Shown here one piece after another: positions 25,448-34,718 of a stretch of 64,000 bases of DNA. Source of the DNA: Jejuia sp049889775 (GTDB taxonomy: Bacteria > Bacteroidota > Bacteroidia > Flavobacteriales > Flavobacteriaceae). Each line of letters starts with the position of its first letter. Within the stretch, counting starts at the first letter, position 1. The position numbers and the translations under genes were made by a program. Below the pieces are notes generated by a model. That model saw only the letters and a program-made list of their open reading frames with translations, was not told where the DNA came from and ran no database searches. The stretch is from assembly GCA_049889775.1 (NCBI GenBank), contig JBMHCT010000011.1, forward strand, positions 62,001 through 126,000. Reading direction: 5' to 3'.

Positions 25448-28400
25448 ATGCAAGTTCAAAAAATTACAATTCTATTTTTGGTTATCACTTTCCTTAATGC
25501 ATGCGCTACTTACAAACCACAATACAACGAAAAATCTACACAAACTGAATTTCCTGATAAAAATATTGCGCATACATTTTATCTTATTGGAGACGCGGGT
25601 ATTTCAGGAGAAGTAGAATCTTCCCAAGCAATTGCAAACTTTAAGAATGAACTCGATAAAGCTTCAGAAAACAGCACAGTCATTTTTTTAGGTGATAATA
25701 TTTATCCAAAAGGATTGCCCAAAAAAGGGCAAGAAGGCCGAACTTCTGCCGAGGCTCAATTAAATGCTCAAATTAACGCAGTAAAAGATTTTAAAGGTGA
25801 AACGATTTTTATTCCTGGAAATCATGATTGGTATAGCGATGGATTGAAAGGGCTAAAAAGACAAGAAAAATATATAGAAGATGCTTTAGGAAAAAACACT
25901 TTTCTACCTGAAAATGGTTGCCCAATTGAAGATGTTAAAATTGGTGATGATATTGTTTTAATTCTTGTCGACTCAGAATGGTATTTAACGAATTGGGATA
26001 AGCACCCCACAATAAATGACGATTGCGATATAAAAACTAGAACCAAATTTTTTGATGAATTGGAAGGTGAGATTAAAAAAGCGAGAGGTAAAACTACGAT
26101 TATTGCGATTCACCATCCCATTTTCACCAATGGGTCTCATGGTGGGCAATACTCCTTTGGAAGCCACATGTCTCCTTTACCAGTTTTAGGGTCATTAAAA
26201 AATTTAATTAGAAAAACAGGAGGTGTTGTTACGGTTGATAATCAGAATGCTTTATATAATGAATTTAGAGAGCGTATCATTACTCTATCTCAAGAAAATG
26301 ATAAGACCATTTTTGTATCAGGTCACGATCATAATTTGCAATACATTGTTCAAGATAACTTACCTCAAATAGTTAGTGGTTCAGGATCTAAAGCTAATGC
26401 TACTCGTAATGTTGGGGGTGGCAAGTTTTCTTATGGTGCCATGGGATATGCAAGACTCGATGTGTTCGAAGACGGTTCTTCTCATGTGCGTTTTTATGCA
26501 GACGATAAAATAGTGTTTCAAACACAAGTTTTAAAACCTGGCGATAAAAAAGTATTTACCACATATCCAAAATCTTATCCAGTAGAAAAAGTGGCATCCA
26601 TTTATACGGAAGAAGAAACCACAAAAGGTAGTTTATACAATTTCTTTTGGGGAGATCGGTATCGGAAAGATTTTAGCCAAAACGTAAAAGCACCTACTGT
26701 TGATTTGGATACTTTGTTTGGAGGTTTAAAAGTAATTAGAAAAGGTGGTGGTCATCAATCTATGTCATTACGACTAGAGGATAAAAAAGGGAGGCAATAT
26801 GTAATGCGCGCACTTAGAAAGAATGCGATTCAGTATCTACAAGCTGTAGCCTTTAAAGATCAGTATATTGAGGGGCAGTTTAATGATACTTACACTCAAA
26901 ACTTGTTGCTAGATGTGTTTACAGGTTCTCATCCTTACGCGCCTTTTGTAATAGGAGACCTTGCAGATGTAGTAGGTGTATATCATACCAATCCAGTGCT
27001 ATATTATGTGCCAAAACAGAATGCACTAGGTCATTTTGCAGATGAATTTGGGGATGCACTTTATATGATTGAAGAACGTACAGATTCAGGTCATGGAGAT
27101 AAAGCCAGTTTTGGATACTCGAATACCATGATAAGTACGGATGATGTATTAAAAAAGATAAACAAGGACGAAGAGTTTATTATTGATGAAGAAGCTTACA
27201 TTAGGGCAAGATTGTTTGATATGCTACTCGGAGATTGGGATAGGCACGAAGATCAATGGCGTTGGGCAGAATTTAAGATAGACGGCAAAAAAGTATATAG
27301 GCCTGTACCTAGAGATCGTGATCAAGCCTTTTCAATTATGGCAGATGGTGCATTATTAAGTATTGCCACTAAAATTGTACCTGCACTTCGTTTAATGCAA
27401 AGTTATGATGAAGAATTAAAGAGTCCGAAGTGGTTTAATTTAGAGCCTTACCCATTAGATATGGCACTTATCAATCAGTCTGGGAAAGATATTTGGGATG
27501 CCCAGGTGAAACGCATTGTGGATAATATTACAGAGGATGTTATCGATAAAGCATTTGAAAATTTCCCGCCAGAGGTAAATCAAAATACCCTCCAAGAAAT
27601 TAAAGAAAAACTGATTGGAAGACTCGCTAATCTTCAGCAGATATCTGATGCATATTATCAACATATGAATAAATATGGTGTTATTAAAGGTACAAATAAA
27701 GACGATTGGTTTGATATTGAACGTTTACCGAATGGAAAAACAACTGTTACTGTCTTTCGCATAAAAAAAGGCAAAAAGAAAGATAAGTTTCATGAACGTA
27801 CTTACTCATCATCTGAAACCAAAGAAATTTGGATTTATGGATTGGATGATGACGATCGTTTTGAAGTATTTGGTAATGGAGATAACTTGATTAAGGTACG
27901 AATAATAGGAGGTCAAAATAATGATGTCTATAACATTACTAATGGAAAGCGATTAAAGATTTACGATCATAAAACCAAGAATAATACATTTTTAACCAAC
28001 CAAGGAAGAAAGAAGTTGACAGATGATTATGAAACCAATGTTTATGATCATAAAAAATTAAAAAATAGTAGTAATCAATTTGTACCAGCTATCGGGGCAA
28101 ACCCAGATGATGGTTTAAGCCTTGGTTTTATTAATACTATTACTAACTATGGTTTTGAGCGCAATCCATTTAGCTCACAACATTCTTTATCCGCAGGTTA
28201 CTATTTTGCAACAAACGGTTTTAGCTTAGGGCATCATTCTGAATTTGCAAATGTAATTGGTAAATGGAATCTAGTAATAGACACCAAATTTACTAGCCCA
28301 AATTATGCCATTAATTTCTTCGGATTTGGAAATGAAACTGTAAATCGAAATGCCGAAAACGAAGATATGTTCGATCTTAATTATAATCGTGTAAAATTAA

Positions 28401-29119
28401 GAACATTCAAAGTAGCACCAGAATTAATCTGGCGAGGTAGAATGGGAGCAAGTTTTAGAGTAGGCGTGTCGTACGAGTCTAATGAAGTGGATATGACAAC
28501 TGGAAGATTCATTTCGGAGCCTGGTGAAATAAATCAATCCGTTTTCGATCAGCAAGATTTTTATGGAGCTGATGCGAAATACGAATTTGTAAATACTGAT
28601 AATGCGGCATTTCCAACATTAGGCATGCTATTTAAAATTCAAGCCGGCTATAGAAATAATGTAAGTACCTCAAAAGGTTTTGGATATATAATTCCCGAGT
28701 TAGCATTTGATTATAAATTGGTGCCTAGTGGGCAGATAGTTTTAGCAACTAAATCTAGAGCACATTTTAATTTGGGCGATGATTTTGAATTTTACCAAGC
28801 GGCTAGTTTAGGAAGAAATAATGGTTTAAGAGGTTACAGAGATGAGCGTTTTATTGGCAATTGTGCTTTTGTACAAACTACAGATGTTCGAGTAAACCTA
28901 AGAAAAATAAAAACAGGCTTACTTCCTTTAAATATTGGTTTTTATGGTGGTGTGGATTATGGTCGCGTATGGTTGGATGGTGAAGATTCTAATACATGGA
29001 ACAATTCCTTTGGTGGTGGAATTTTTGCAAATGCTGCGGATATGATGACATTAAATGTTTCTGCATTTAATGGTGATGATGGCTTGTTATTGGCTTTTAA
29101 ATTGGGGTTTGGGTTTTAA
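25448..29119 (+). CDS. Lipoprotein with metallophosphoesterase, kinase-like and Omp85-type beta-barrel regions
   Basis: This 1223-residue protein has a lipobox (FLNAC, Cys19). Residues 40-310 form a calcineurin-like phosphoesterase with all metal motifs: GDA (Asp49), GDN (Asp83-Asn84), GNHD (124-127), HHPI (His222-His223) and GHDH (292-295). Residues about 435-760 contain GDWDRHEDQWRW (595-606) and PRDRDQAF (621-628), which look like the catalytic and metal-binding loops of HipA/PI4K-like kinases. From about residue 879 the sequence is a beta-barrel of the surface-antigen D15 type (GRNNGLRGYRDERF) ending in Phe. A combined phosphatase/kinase-like/barrel layout is striking; the substrate is unknown. 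It should sit in the outer membrane. Confidence 0.75.
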   Translation: MQVQKITILFLVITFLNACATYKPQYNEKSTQTEFPDKNIAHTFYLIGDAGISGEVESSQAIANFKNELDKASENSTVIFLGDNIYPKGLPKKGQEGRTSAEAQLNAQINAVKDFKGETIFIPGNHDWYSDGLKGLKRQEKYIEDALGKNTFLPENGCPIEDVKIGDDIVLILVDSEWYLTNWDKHPTINDDCDIKTRTKFFDELEGEIKKARGKTTIIAIHHPIFTNGSHGGQYSFGSHMSPLPVLGSLKNLIRKTGGVVTVDNQNALYNEFRERIITLSQENDKTIFVSGHDHNLQYIVQDNLPQIVSGSGSKANATRNVGGGKFSYGAMGYARLDVFEDGSSHVRFYADDKIVFQTQVLKPGDKKVFTTYPKSYPVEKVASIYTEEETTKGSLYNFFWGDRYRKDFSQNVKAPTVDLDTLFGGLKVIRKGGGHQSMSLRLEDKKGRQYVMRALRKNAIQYLQAVAFKDQYIEGQFNDTYTQNLLLDVFTGSHPYAPFVIGDLADVVGVYHTNPVLYYVPKQNALGHFADEFGDALYMIEERTDSGHGDKASFGYSNTMISTDDVLKKINKDEEFIIDEEAYIRARLFDMLLGDWDRHEDQWRWAEFKIDGKKVYRPVPRDRDQAFSIMADGALLSIATKIVPALRLMQSYDEELKSPKWFNLEPYPLDMALINQSGKDIWDAQVKRIVDNITEDVIDKAFENFPPEVNQNTLQEIKEKLIGRLANLQQISDAYYQHMNKYGVIKGTNKDDWFDIERLPNGKTTVTVFRIKKGKKKDKFHERTYSSSETKEIWIYGLDDDDRFEVFGNGDNLIKVRIIGGQNNDVYNITNGKRLKIYDHKTKNNTFLTNQGRKKLTDDYETNVYDHKKLKNSSNQFVPAIGANPDDGLSLGFINTITNYGFERNPFSSQHSLSAGYYFATNGFSLGHHSEFANVIGKWNLVIDTKFTSPNYAINFFGFGNETVNRNAENEDMFDLNYNRVKLRTFKVAPELIWRGRMGASFRVGVSYESNEVDMTTGRFISEPGEINQSVFDQQDFYGADAKYEFVNTDNAAFPTLGMLFKIQAGYRNNVSTSKGFGYIIPELAFDYKLVPSGQIVLATKSRAHFNLGDDFEFYQAASLGRNNGLRGYRDERFIGNCAFVQTTDVRVNLRKIKTGLLPLNIGFYGGVDYGRVWLDGEDSNTWNNSFGGGIFANAADMMTLNVSAFNGDDGLLLAFKLGFGF

Positions 29120-29126
29120 CACTTAG

Positions 29127-29156
29127 TTTCATCTAGAACTCTTTTCAGGATCTCAT
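29127..29156. repeat. Degenerate copy of the GTCATCCTGAAC...GTTCAGGATCT repeat
   Basis: TTTCATCTAGAACTCTTTTCAGGATCTCA resembles the better-kept element at 34678-34705 over its whole length, with substitutions mainly in the left arm that weaken the hairpin. It lies 7 bases after the stop of the large lipoprotein gene. Confidence 0.4.
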
Positions 29157-29216
29157 TGTTTATACTGTAATTTCTATTGAAAATTGACGTCCAAATAGAC
29201 ATCAAAACAAGCAAAA

Positions 29217-29528
29217 ATGAAAAGTAGTTTCAACGATATAATCAACTCAGAAAAAGTAGTTTTAGTTGATTTTTTTGCAACATGGTGTGGGCCTTGTGAA
29301 GCACTATTGCCTATACTTAAAGAGGTAAAGGATGAGGTTGGTGATGCTGTTAAAATTGTAAAAATTGATATTGATAAAAATAATACCTTAGCAGTGAAAT
29401 ACCAAGTAAGAAGTGTACCCACTATGATTTTGTTTGTGGATGGTAAACCAAAATGGAGACAATCAGGTGTGCTTCAAAAGAAAGACATTTTGCATGTGCT
29501 GGAAACGCACGCAGGAACTAAGGTTTAA
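29217..29528 (+). CDS. Thioredoxin-family protein
   Basis: The 103-residue product is a single thioredoxin domain with the classic active site ATWCGPCEAL (Cys24 and Cys27), the buried Asp in VLVDFFA, the cis-Pro loop RSVPTMILF, and the C-terminal helix. It lacks a signal peptide, so it should work in the cytoplasm as a disulfide reductase. A regular thioredoxin could serve the Msr enzymes a few kilobases upstream, but no operon link exists. Its end overlaps the convergent lipoprotein gene by 11 bases. Confidence 0.93.
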   Translation: MKSSFNDIINSEKVVLVDFFATWCGPCEALLPILKEVKDEVGDAVKIVKIDIDKNNTLAVKYQVRSVPTMILFVDGKPKWRQSGVLQKKDILHVLETHAGTKV

Positions 29529-30366
29529 TTTTAAATTCGTATAAATTTCCACCTCGACCGTGATCGTTTTCATCAGTCACTAATAGGGTTGTGCTATTTT
29601 TGTAGCAAATACCTTCTTTTTGGGTTGAATGTTTAAATGAAATTTTAGTGCGTTTTCCACTGAAAAAATCTTCACCTTTAAAGTCGGTAAACAACCAAAT
29701 ATTCTTTTGTGTTAAGATGGCTACTTGTTTGCCGTCATCTCTAATATCTGCTCCAGTTACCCAATGGTAAAACTCTTTACCAAAGTTAAAAGAACCAATC
29801 TTTTTCGCTTTATGTTTGCCCTCAACAGCGGGAATTCTATAAACATTTGTAGTGCCATGTTTGTCTTTTACCCTTGATTTTGTAAAAAGATAGAGATTAC
29901 CATCAAAGTGAAAAAAAGCTTCGCAGTCAAAAAATAACTTTTTCTTTTTTGGTGGAAAATCCTTTTGATCTTCATACTTAAATTTAATCTTTTTCACTTT
30001 AACTTCCTTTTCAGAATTTAGTCTTGAAGAGGGCACTATATAAATTTTCAAGTCCTCACGATCGTTGTTATTATTACCAAAATCGCCTATGTACAAATTC
30101 CCTTCTTTATCAGATGTTATATCTTCCCAATCTTCATTTTTGGCATCTATGTAGAGTTTTTGAATTAATTTACCGTTGTTGTTCACACTATAAATTCGTG
30201 CTTCATCTCCACTATCGTTATGCATCCATATTTGATTGGAGTTTTTAATTATTTCATTTCCCGAGACCTCATTTAGAACTTTAGGTAAATCTACACCAGT
30301 GTTAACATCTGGCTTTAGACAAGATACGGTAAGGACAAAAAGAAATAAGTAGGTGTATTTAATCAT
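29518..30366 (-). CDS. Predicted lipoprotein with beta-propeller-like repeats
   Basis: From ATG 30366 the product (282 residues) has a lipobox (LTVSC) and a series of four-stranded-looking segments, such as IWMHNDSGDEARIYSV, GNLYIGDFGNNNND, GNLYLFTKSRV and LLVTDENDHGRGGNLYEF. These resemble the blades of calcium- or sugar-binding propellers and SdiA-regulated-type proteins of Bacteroidota. The DFGNNNNDR motif recurs in this type of secreted protein. It should be attached to the outer membrane or periplasmic face. A TTG two codons upstream is possible but unneeded. Function is unknown. Confidence 0.6.
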   Translation of the reverse strand: MIKYTYLFLFVLTVSCLKPDVNTGVDLPKVLNEVSGNEIIKNSNQIWMHNDSGDEARIYSVNNNGKLIQKLYIDAKNEDWEDITSDKEGNLYIGDFGNNNNDREDLKIYIVPSSRLNSEKEVKVKKIKFKYEDQKDFPPKKKKLFFDCEAFFHFDGNLYLFTKSRVKDKHGTTNVYRIPAVEGKHKAKKIGSFNFGKEFYHWVTGADIRDDGKQVAILTQKNIWLFTDFKGEDFFSGKRTKISFKHSTQKEGICYKNSTTLLVTDENDHGRGGNLYEFKIKP

Positions 30367-30408
30367 GGACAACTTTTATGGCTTAAATTTACATTGATTT
30401 TTTAACCT

Positions 30409-31623
30409 ATGAATCAATTTGATGTTATTATAGTTGGAGGTGGTGCTGCAGGCTTTTTTGCGGCTTTAAATATTGCAGAGCAAAATCCAAATTTAAAAAT
30501 AGCGATTCTTGAACGTGGAAAGGAAGGGTTAACTAAAGTGAAAGTTTCTGGTGGAGGACGATGTAATGTAACACACGCAGAATTTATACCCCAAGAATTG
30601 GTGTTGAATTATCCGAGAGGCGAAAAGGAATTACTAGGGCCTTTTCATCAGTTTATGACTGGGGATACTATTGCATGGTTTGAAAATCGTGGTGTTACGC
30701 TTAAGATTGAAGAGGATGGCAGAATGTTTCCAATAAGCAATTCGTCTCAAACTATTATAGATTGTTTTTTAGCTGAAGCAGAAAAATTTAATGTTGAGAT
30801 ACTTTACAATCAACCAGTTAGGAAAATTGAAAAGACTGAACCAAAATTTAAAATTGAAACTGTACAATCTGTATTCACAGCTGAAAAGGTTCTTGTAGCT
30901 ACAGGAAGCAATGCAAAAGTTTGGAATTTATTGGAAAACTTGGGACATAACATTCTAAAACCAGTACCTTCTTTATTTACGTTCAATATAAAAGATAAAC
31001 GTATTAATGACATTCCTGGAGTGGTTGTCAAATATGTTGATGTGAGAGTTTTGGGAACAAATTTATTTAGCGAAGGCCCGCTTTTGATAACACACTGGGG
31101 TATGAGTGCCCCATCTATTTTGAAGCTTTCAGCTTTTGGAGCATTAGAACTGGCAGAACGCAATTATAAATTTCAAATACAAATTAATTTTATCAAGCAT
31201 ACTTTTGAAGATTGTTTAGGTAATTTGAAAGGTTTAAAGCAAGATTTGGCTAAAAAAACAGTTTTTAAGGCTCCTCAATTTGATATTCCTAAAAGATTGT
31301 GGCACAAATTACTTTTGGCTTCAGGCATAATTTCTGAAACGCGTTGGGCAGATGTAAATAATAAGCAACTTGAGAATTTAGCAAATCAATTAACTCAAGC
31401 TGTATTTCAAGTGGACGGCAAGAGTACGTTTAAGGAAGAGTTTGTTACTGCTGGAGGTGTTAATTTAAAAGAGGTGAATTTTAAAACCTTTGAAAGTAGA
31501 AGAGTGGAAAACTTATATTTTGCTGGAGAGGTTCTAAATATTGATGCCGTAACTGGCGGTTTTAATTTTCAAAATGCATGGACTGGAGCATATATCGCCG
31601 CAAAGGCAATCGCCAACTATTAG
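30409..31623 (+). CDS. NAD(P)/FAD-dependent oxidoreductase of the HI0933/YhiN family
   Basis: The 404-residue product begins with the FAD motif VIIVGGGAAGFFAA, followed by the family signature KVSGGGRCNVTH, and ends with FAGEVLNIDAVTGGFNFQNAW, the C-terminal FAD-contact motif of HI0933-like flavoproteins. These are also annotated as aminoacetone oxidase family enzymes; the true substrate is not known. It is cytoplasmic. The next gene's frame overlaps its end, which suggests they share a transcript. Confidence 0.9.
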   Translation: MNQFDVIIVGGGAAGFFAALNIAEQNPNLKIAILERGKEGLTKVKVSGGGRCNVTHAEFIPQELVLNYPRGEKELLGPFHQFMTGDTIAWFENRGVTLKIEEDGRMFPISNSSQTIIDCFLAEAEKFNVEILYNQPVRKIEKTEPKFKIETVQSVFTAEKVLVATGSNAKVWNLLENLGHNILKPVPSLFTFNIKDKRINDIPGVVVKYVDVRVLGTNLFSEGPLLITHWGMSAPSILKLSAFGALELAERNYKFQIQINFIKHTFEDCLGNLKGLKQDLAKKTVFKAPQFDIPKRLWHKLLLASGIISETRWADVNNKQLENLANQLTQAVFQVDGKSTFKEEFVTAGGVNLKEVNFKTFESRRVENLYFAGEVLNIDAVTGGFNFQNAWTGAYIAAKAIANY

Positions 31624-32036
31624 GGAAAATCAAATATTTAATTGTGACTATTCTCTTTTCAAATGTACTAGGTTCACAAAATTTGAGTGTTCATCAATGG
31701 GAGAATCGCATCATTCTTATAAGTGCGGATAAATCACATTCTGAAATGGCTAACCAACAACTTATTGTTCTAGAAAAAGAGAAGGTTAATCTTATAGATA
31801 GAAAAATTGTTATTTATAAATGTATCGTAGATTCATGTGAATATTATAACTGGAACACTACTGTAAAGCGATTTCAAATCCATAAGGCTAAAAAAGGATT
31901 TAATACAACACTTATAGGTTTAGATGGCGGTAAAAAATATGAATCTAAAAGTCTGGAAGCTCCATCTGTTTTCTTCAATTTAATAGATAAAATGCCAATG
32001 CGCAGACAAGAACTGAGAAACAAGGATAATGACTAA
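31578..32036 (+). CDS. DUF4174 domain-containing protein
   Basis: The conserved part runs from LSVHQWENRIILISADK to LIDKMPMRRQEL, including LIGLDGGKKYESK, which fits DUF4174, a thioredoxin-like family of unknown role in Bacteroidota. The start is uncertain. The only ATG (31578) gives a 46-base overlap with the flavoprotein gene; the hydrophobic stretch YLIVTILFSNVLGSQ looks like a signal peptide that should begin close to its basic GKIK, where no ATG, GTG or TTG exists in frame. A GTG at 31644 would shorten it further. The protein is probably exported. It overlaps the next gene by 8 bases. Confidence 0.7.
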   Translation: MDWSIYRRKGNRQLLGKIKYLIVTILFSNVLGSQNLSVHQWENRIILISADKSHSEMANQQLIVLEKEKVNLIDRKIVIYKCIVDSCEYYNWNTTVKRFQIHKAKKGFNTTLIGLDGGKKYESKSLEAPSVFFNLIDKMPMRRQELRNKDND

Positions 32037-32562
32037 ATATATTGCTTTACTAAGAGGGATAAACGTAAGCGGCCAAAAGAAAATACCTATGGCGGAATTA
32101 CGTAAAATTTTGTCTGAAGTAGGATTGGAAAACGTACAAACGTATATTCAAAGTGGAAATGTGATTTTTCAATCTTTAGAAACTAAAAAGCAAGTGTTAA
32201 CGTCTAAAATTCAAGAATCTATAAAAGCGTGTTTCGGTTTTGAAGTTCCAATTTTGGTATTAAAACCTGAAGACTTACAACAGATTTTTGATAGTTGTCC
32301 TTTTCCGCAGGAAAAAAAGGAGAACAGTTATTTTATGATGCTATATTCTGAGGCTGATGATGTTTTAGTTGAAGAAATTTCAAAAATATCTTATCCGAAT
32401 GAAGAATTTTTAATAACAGATAGTGCGGTTTACTTTTATTGTTCAGTAGGTTACGGAAAAGCAAAATTGGGCAACAATTTTTTTGAGAGAAAATTAAAAG
32501 TAACTGCTACAGCCAGAAATTACAATACAATGGTAAAACTGTTATCTTTGTCGGCAGAATAG
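32029..32562 (+). CDS. DUF1697 domain-containing protein
   Basis: The 177-residue product has the family start MTKYIALLRGINVSGQKKIP, the motif NVQTYIQSGNVIF, and the C-terminal RNYNTMVKL that closes DUF1697 proteins. These are small cytoplasmic proteins of unknown function found across bacteria. Length is as expected. It overlaps the DUF4174 gene by 8 bases and is followed after 5 bases by the mevalonate diphosphate decarboxylase gene, so it may share a transcript with either. Confidence 0.9.
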   Translation: MTKYIALLRGINVSGQKKIPMAELRKILSEVGLENVQTYIQSGNVIFQSLETKKQVLTSKIQESIKACFGFEVPILVLKPEDLQQIFDSCPFPQEKKENSYFMMLYSEADDVLVEEISKISYPNEEFLITDSAVYFYCSVGYGKAKLGNNFFERKLKVTATARNYNTMVKLLSLSAE

Positions 32563-32567
32563 TTGCT

Positions 32568-33647
32568 ATGACAGAACAAAATTTTATTCCAGAATCATAC
32601 GGAAATTCTATTGAAAGTGGCTCTTTTACTTGGGAGTCTCCAAGTAATATTGCTTTAGTGAAGTACTGGGGAAAAAAAGAAAACCAAATTCCAGAAAACC
32701 CATCTATTAGTTTTACACTTAGCAATTGCAAGACAATAACGTCTTTGAGTTTTTATAAAAAAGAAGATAGCAAGAGTTTTTCGTTTGAAGTATTTCTAGA
32801 TGGAGAAAAAAAGGAAGATTTCAAACCAAAAATTGAGACATTTTTCAAAAGGGTAGAAGAGTATCTGCCATTTCTAAAAGACTATCATTTTAAAATTGAA
32901 ACGTCAAATACATTCCCCCATAGTTCAGGAATTGCCTCTTCCGCCTCTGGTATGAGTGCTTTAGCACTGTGTTTGATGAGTATAGAAAGAGAATTAAATC
33001 CTAATATTTCTGGAGAAGATTTTACTAAAAAAGCTTCCTTTTTAGCCCGTTTAGGTTCGGGTAGTGCCTGTAGAAGTATAGAAGGAGATATGGTAATTTG
33101 GGGAGCTCATGAAAAGATTGAAGGAAGTTCAGATGTATTTGGCGTGAAATATCCTTATGAAGTGCATCCAAACTTCAAAAATTATCAAGACACCATTTTA
33201 TTGGTAGATAAAGGTGAAAAGCAAGTAAGTAGTACAGTTGGACATAATTTAATGCATGGTCATCCTTTTGCTCAAGAACGATTTAGGCAAGCTAATAAGA
33301 ATCTTTCATATATGATTTCAATTCTGAAAGATGGTGATTTAGATAAATTTATCGCCCTAGTAGAGAGCGAAGCGTTGACATTACATGCGATGATGATGAC
33401 AAGTATGCCCTATTTTATTTTGATGAAATCCAATACTTTGGAGATTATCGATAAGATATGGGCTTACAGGAAAGCAACGGGTTCTAAAGTTTGTTTCACT
33501 TTAGATGCTGGTGCGAACGTACATGTATTGTATCCTGAGGAAGAATCAGATTTGGTATTGGAATTCATTAAGACTGAATTAGTTGCATATTGCCAAAACG
33601 GACAGTATATTTGCGACATTATTGGTTTGGGGGCTAATAAATTATAG
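32568..33647 (+). CDS. mvaD: Diphosphomevalonate decarboxylase
   Basis: The enzyme converts mevalonate diphosphate to isopentenyl diphosphate in the last step of the mevalonate route. The 359-residue product shows the family pattern: SNIALVKYWGKKE near the N-terminus, the GHMP ATP loop in HSSGIASSASGMSALAL, SGSACRSIEG, and the C-terminal DAGANVHVLY. These hold the substrate- and ATP-binding sites of GHMP-type decarboxylases. Mevalonate kinase follows 72 bases downstream. Use of the mevalonate route rather than the MEP route is the rule in Flavobacteriaceae. Confidence 0.93.
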   Translation: MTEQNFIPESYGNSIESGSFTWESPSNIALVKYWGKKENQIPENPSISFTLSNCKTITSLSFYKKEDSKSFSFEVFLDGEKKEDFKPKIETFFKRVEEYLPFLKDYHFKIETSNTFPHSSGIASSASGMSALALCLMSIERELNPNISGEDFTKKASFLARLGSGSACRSIEGDMVIWGAHEKIEGSSDVFGVKYPYEVHPNFKNYQDTILLVDKGEKQVSSTVGHNLMHGHPFAQERFRQANKNLSYMISILKDGDLDKFIALVESEALTLHAMMMTSMPYFILMKSNTLEIIDKIWAYRKATGSKVCFTLDAGANVHVLYPEEESDLVLEFIKTELVAYCQNGQYICDIIGLGANKL

Positions 33648-33678
33648 AATTATTAATAATTTTTGTTTAAAAAAATAG

Positions 33679-33686
33679 TATATTTG
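33679..33686 (+). promoter_or_regulatory. Putative -7 promoter element before the mevalonate kinase gene
   Basis: TATATTTG matches TAnnTTTG and lies 33 bases before the kinase ATG. A TTTG occurs at 33662-33665, but the 13-base spacing is shorter than usual, so it may be a weak internal promoter. Confidence 0.4.
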
Positions 33687-33719
33687 TTAAACAAGGTTGT
33701 TGAGTTATTTTAACCTACT

Positions 33720-34649
33720 ATGAAAGGACCCTTATTTTATTCAAAAATTTTACTCTTTGGAGAGTACGGAATCATCAAAGATTCTAAAGGGCTGTCCATT
33801 CCTTACAGTTTTTATAATGGCGCTTTAAAAAAGGATGAAAATCCTTCCGAAACTGCTAGTAAATCCAATGAGAGTTTAAAAGGTTTTGCGGATTATCTTC
33901 AAAATTTAGATGATTCTGTTGTTCGTTTTGATATAGAACGATTGTCAGAAGATGTTAATTCTGGAATGTATTTTGATTCTTCAATTCCTCAAGGTTATGG
34001 TGTTGGAAGCAGTGGTGCACTTGTAGCGGCCATATATGATAAATATGCTTTTGATAAGATAACAGTTCTTGAAAATTTAACACGAGAAAAGCTTTTAAAG
34101 TTAAAAGGTATTTTCTCAGCAATGGAATCTTTTTTCCACGGAAGTTCTTCAGGTCTTGATCCACTGAATAGTTATTTAAGTATTCCTATTTTAATCAACT
34201 CAAAAGATAATATTGAAGCCACAGGAATTCCAGCACAGCAAAGCGAAGGCAAAGGCGGAGTTTTTCTGTTAGATAGTGGTATAATTGGTGAAACGGCACC
34301 TATGGTAGGGTTGTTTATGGAAAAAATGAAACAGGAAGGTTTCCGTAGTATGTTGAAAAATCAATTTATTAAACGTACTGATGCTTGTGTGGATGATTTC
34401 TTGAAGGGAGACATTAAATCCTTATTCAGAAACACCAAACAATTGTCTAAAATAGTGCTTAATCACTTTAAACCAATGATTCCACAGCAGTTTCATGCAC
34501 TTTGGAAAAAAGGTCTTGAAACCAACGATTATTATTTAAAGCTTTGTGGTTCCGGTGGTGGTGGCTATATTCTTGGATTTACCGAGGATATGGAAAAAGC
34601 AAAACAATCGCTTTCAGATTATAAATTAGAAGTAGTTTATAACTTCTAA
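33720..34649 (+). CDS. Mevalonate kinase-like GHMP kinase
   Basis: The 309-residue product has the GHMP signature: KILLFGEYGII at the start, the ATP loop PQGYGVGSSGALVAA, the HGSSSGLDPLNSY segment with a substrate-contacting Asp, and the C-terminal KLCGSGGGGYILGF. These match mevalonate kinases of Bacteroidota, which phosphorylate mevalonate at C5. Position beside mvaD and a UbiA prenyltransferase supports this. Phosphomevalonate kinase is a less likely alternative for the same fold. Confidence 0.82.
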   Translation: MKGPLFYSKILLFGEYGIIKDSKGLSIPYSFYNGALKKDENPSETASKSNESLKGFADYLQNLDDSVVRFDIERLSEDVNSGMYFDSSIPQGYGVGSSGALVAAIYDKYAFDKITVLENLTREKLLKLKGIFSAMESFFHGSSSGLDPLNSYLSIPILINSKDNIEATGIPAQQSEGKGGVFLLDSGIIGETAPMVGLFMEKMKQEGFRSMLKNQFIKRTDACVDDFLKGDIKSLFRNTKQLSKIVLNHFKPMIPQQFHALWKKGLETNDYYLKLCGSGGGGYILGFTEDMEKAKQSLSDYKLEVVYNF

Positions 34650-34677
34650 ATTTCAACTATCTTTATTTAAAATTTTT

Positions 34678-34705
34678 GTCATCCTGAACTTAGTTCAGGA
34701 TCTTA
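34678..34705. repeat. Dispersed palindrome GTCATCCTGAACTTAGTTCAGGATCTTA
   Basis: ATCCTGAACT (34681-34690) and AGTTCAGGAT (34692-34701) are perfect 10-base arms around one T. It lies between the mevalonate kinase and the prenyltransferase genes and resembles the degenerate copy at 29127-29156. It has no T-run after it, so a plain terminator role is unlikely. Confidence 0.65.
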
Positions 34706-34718
34706 TCTATTTAGATCT

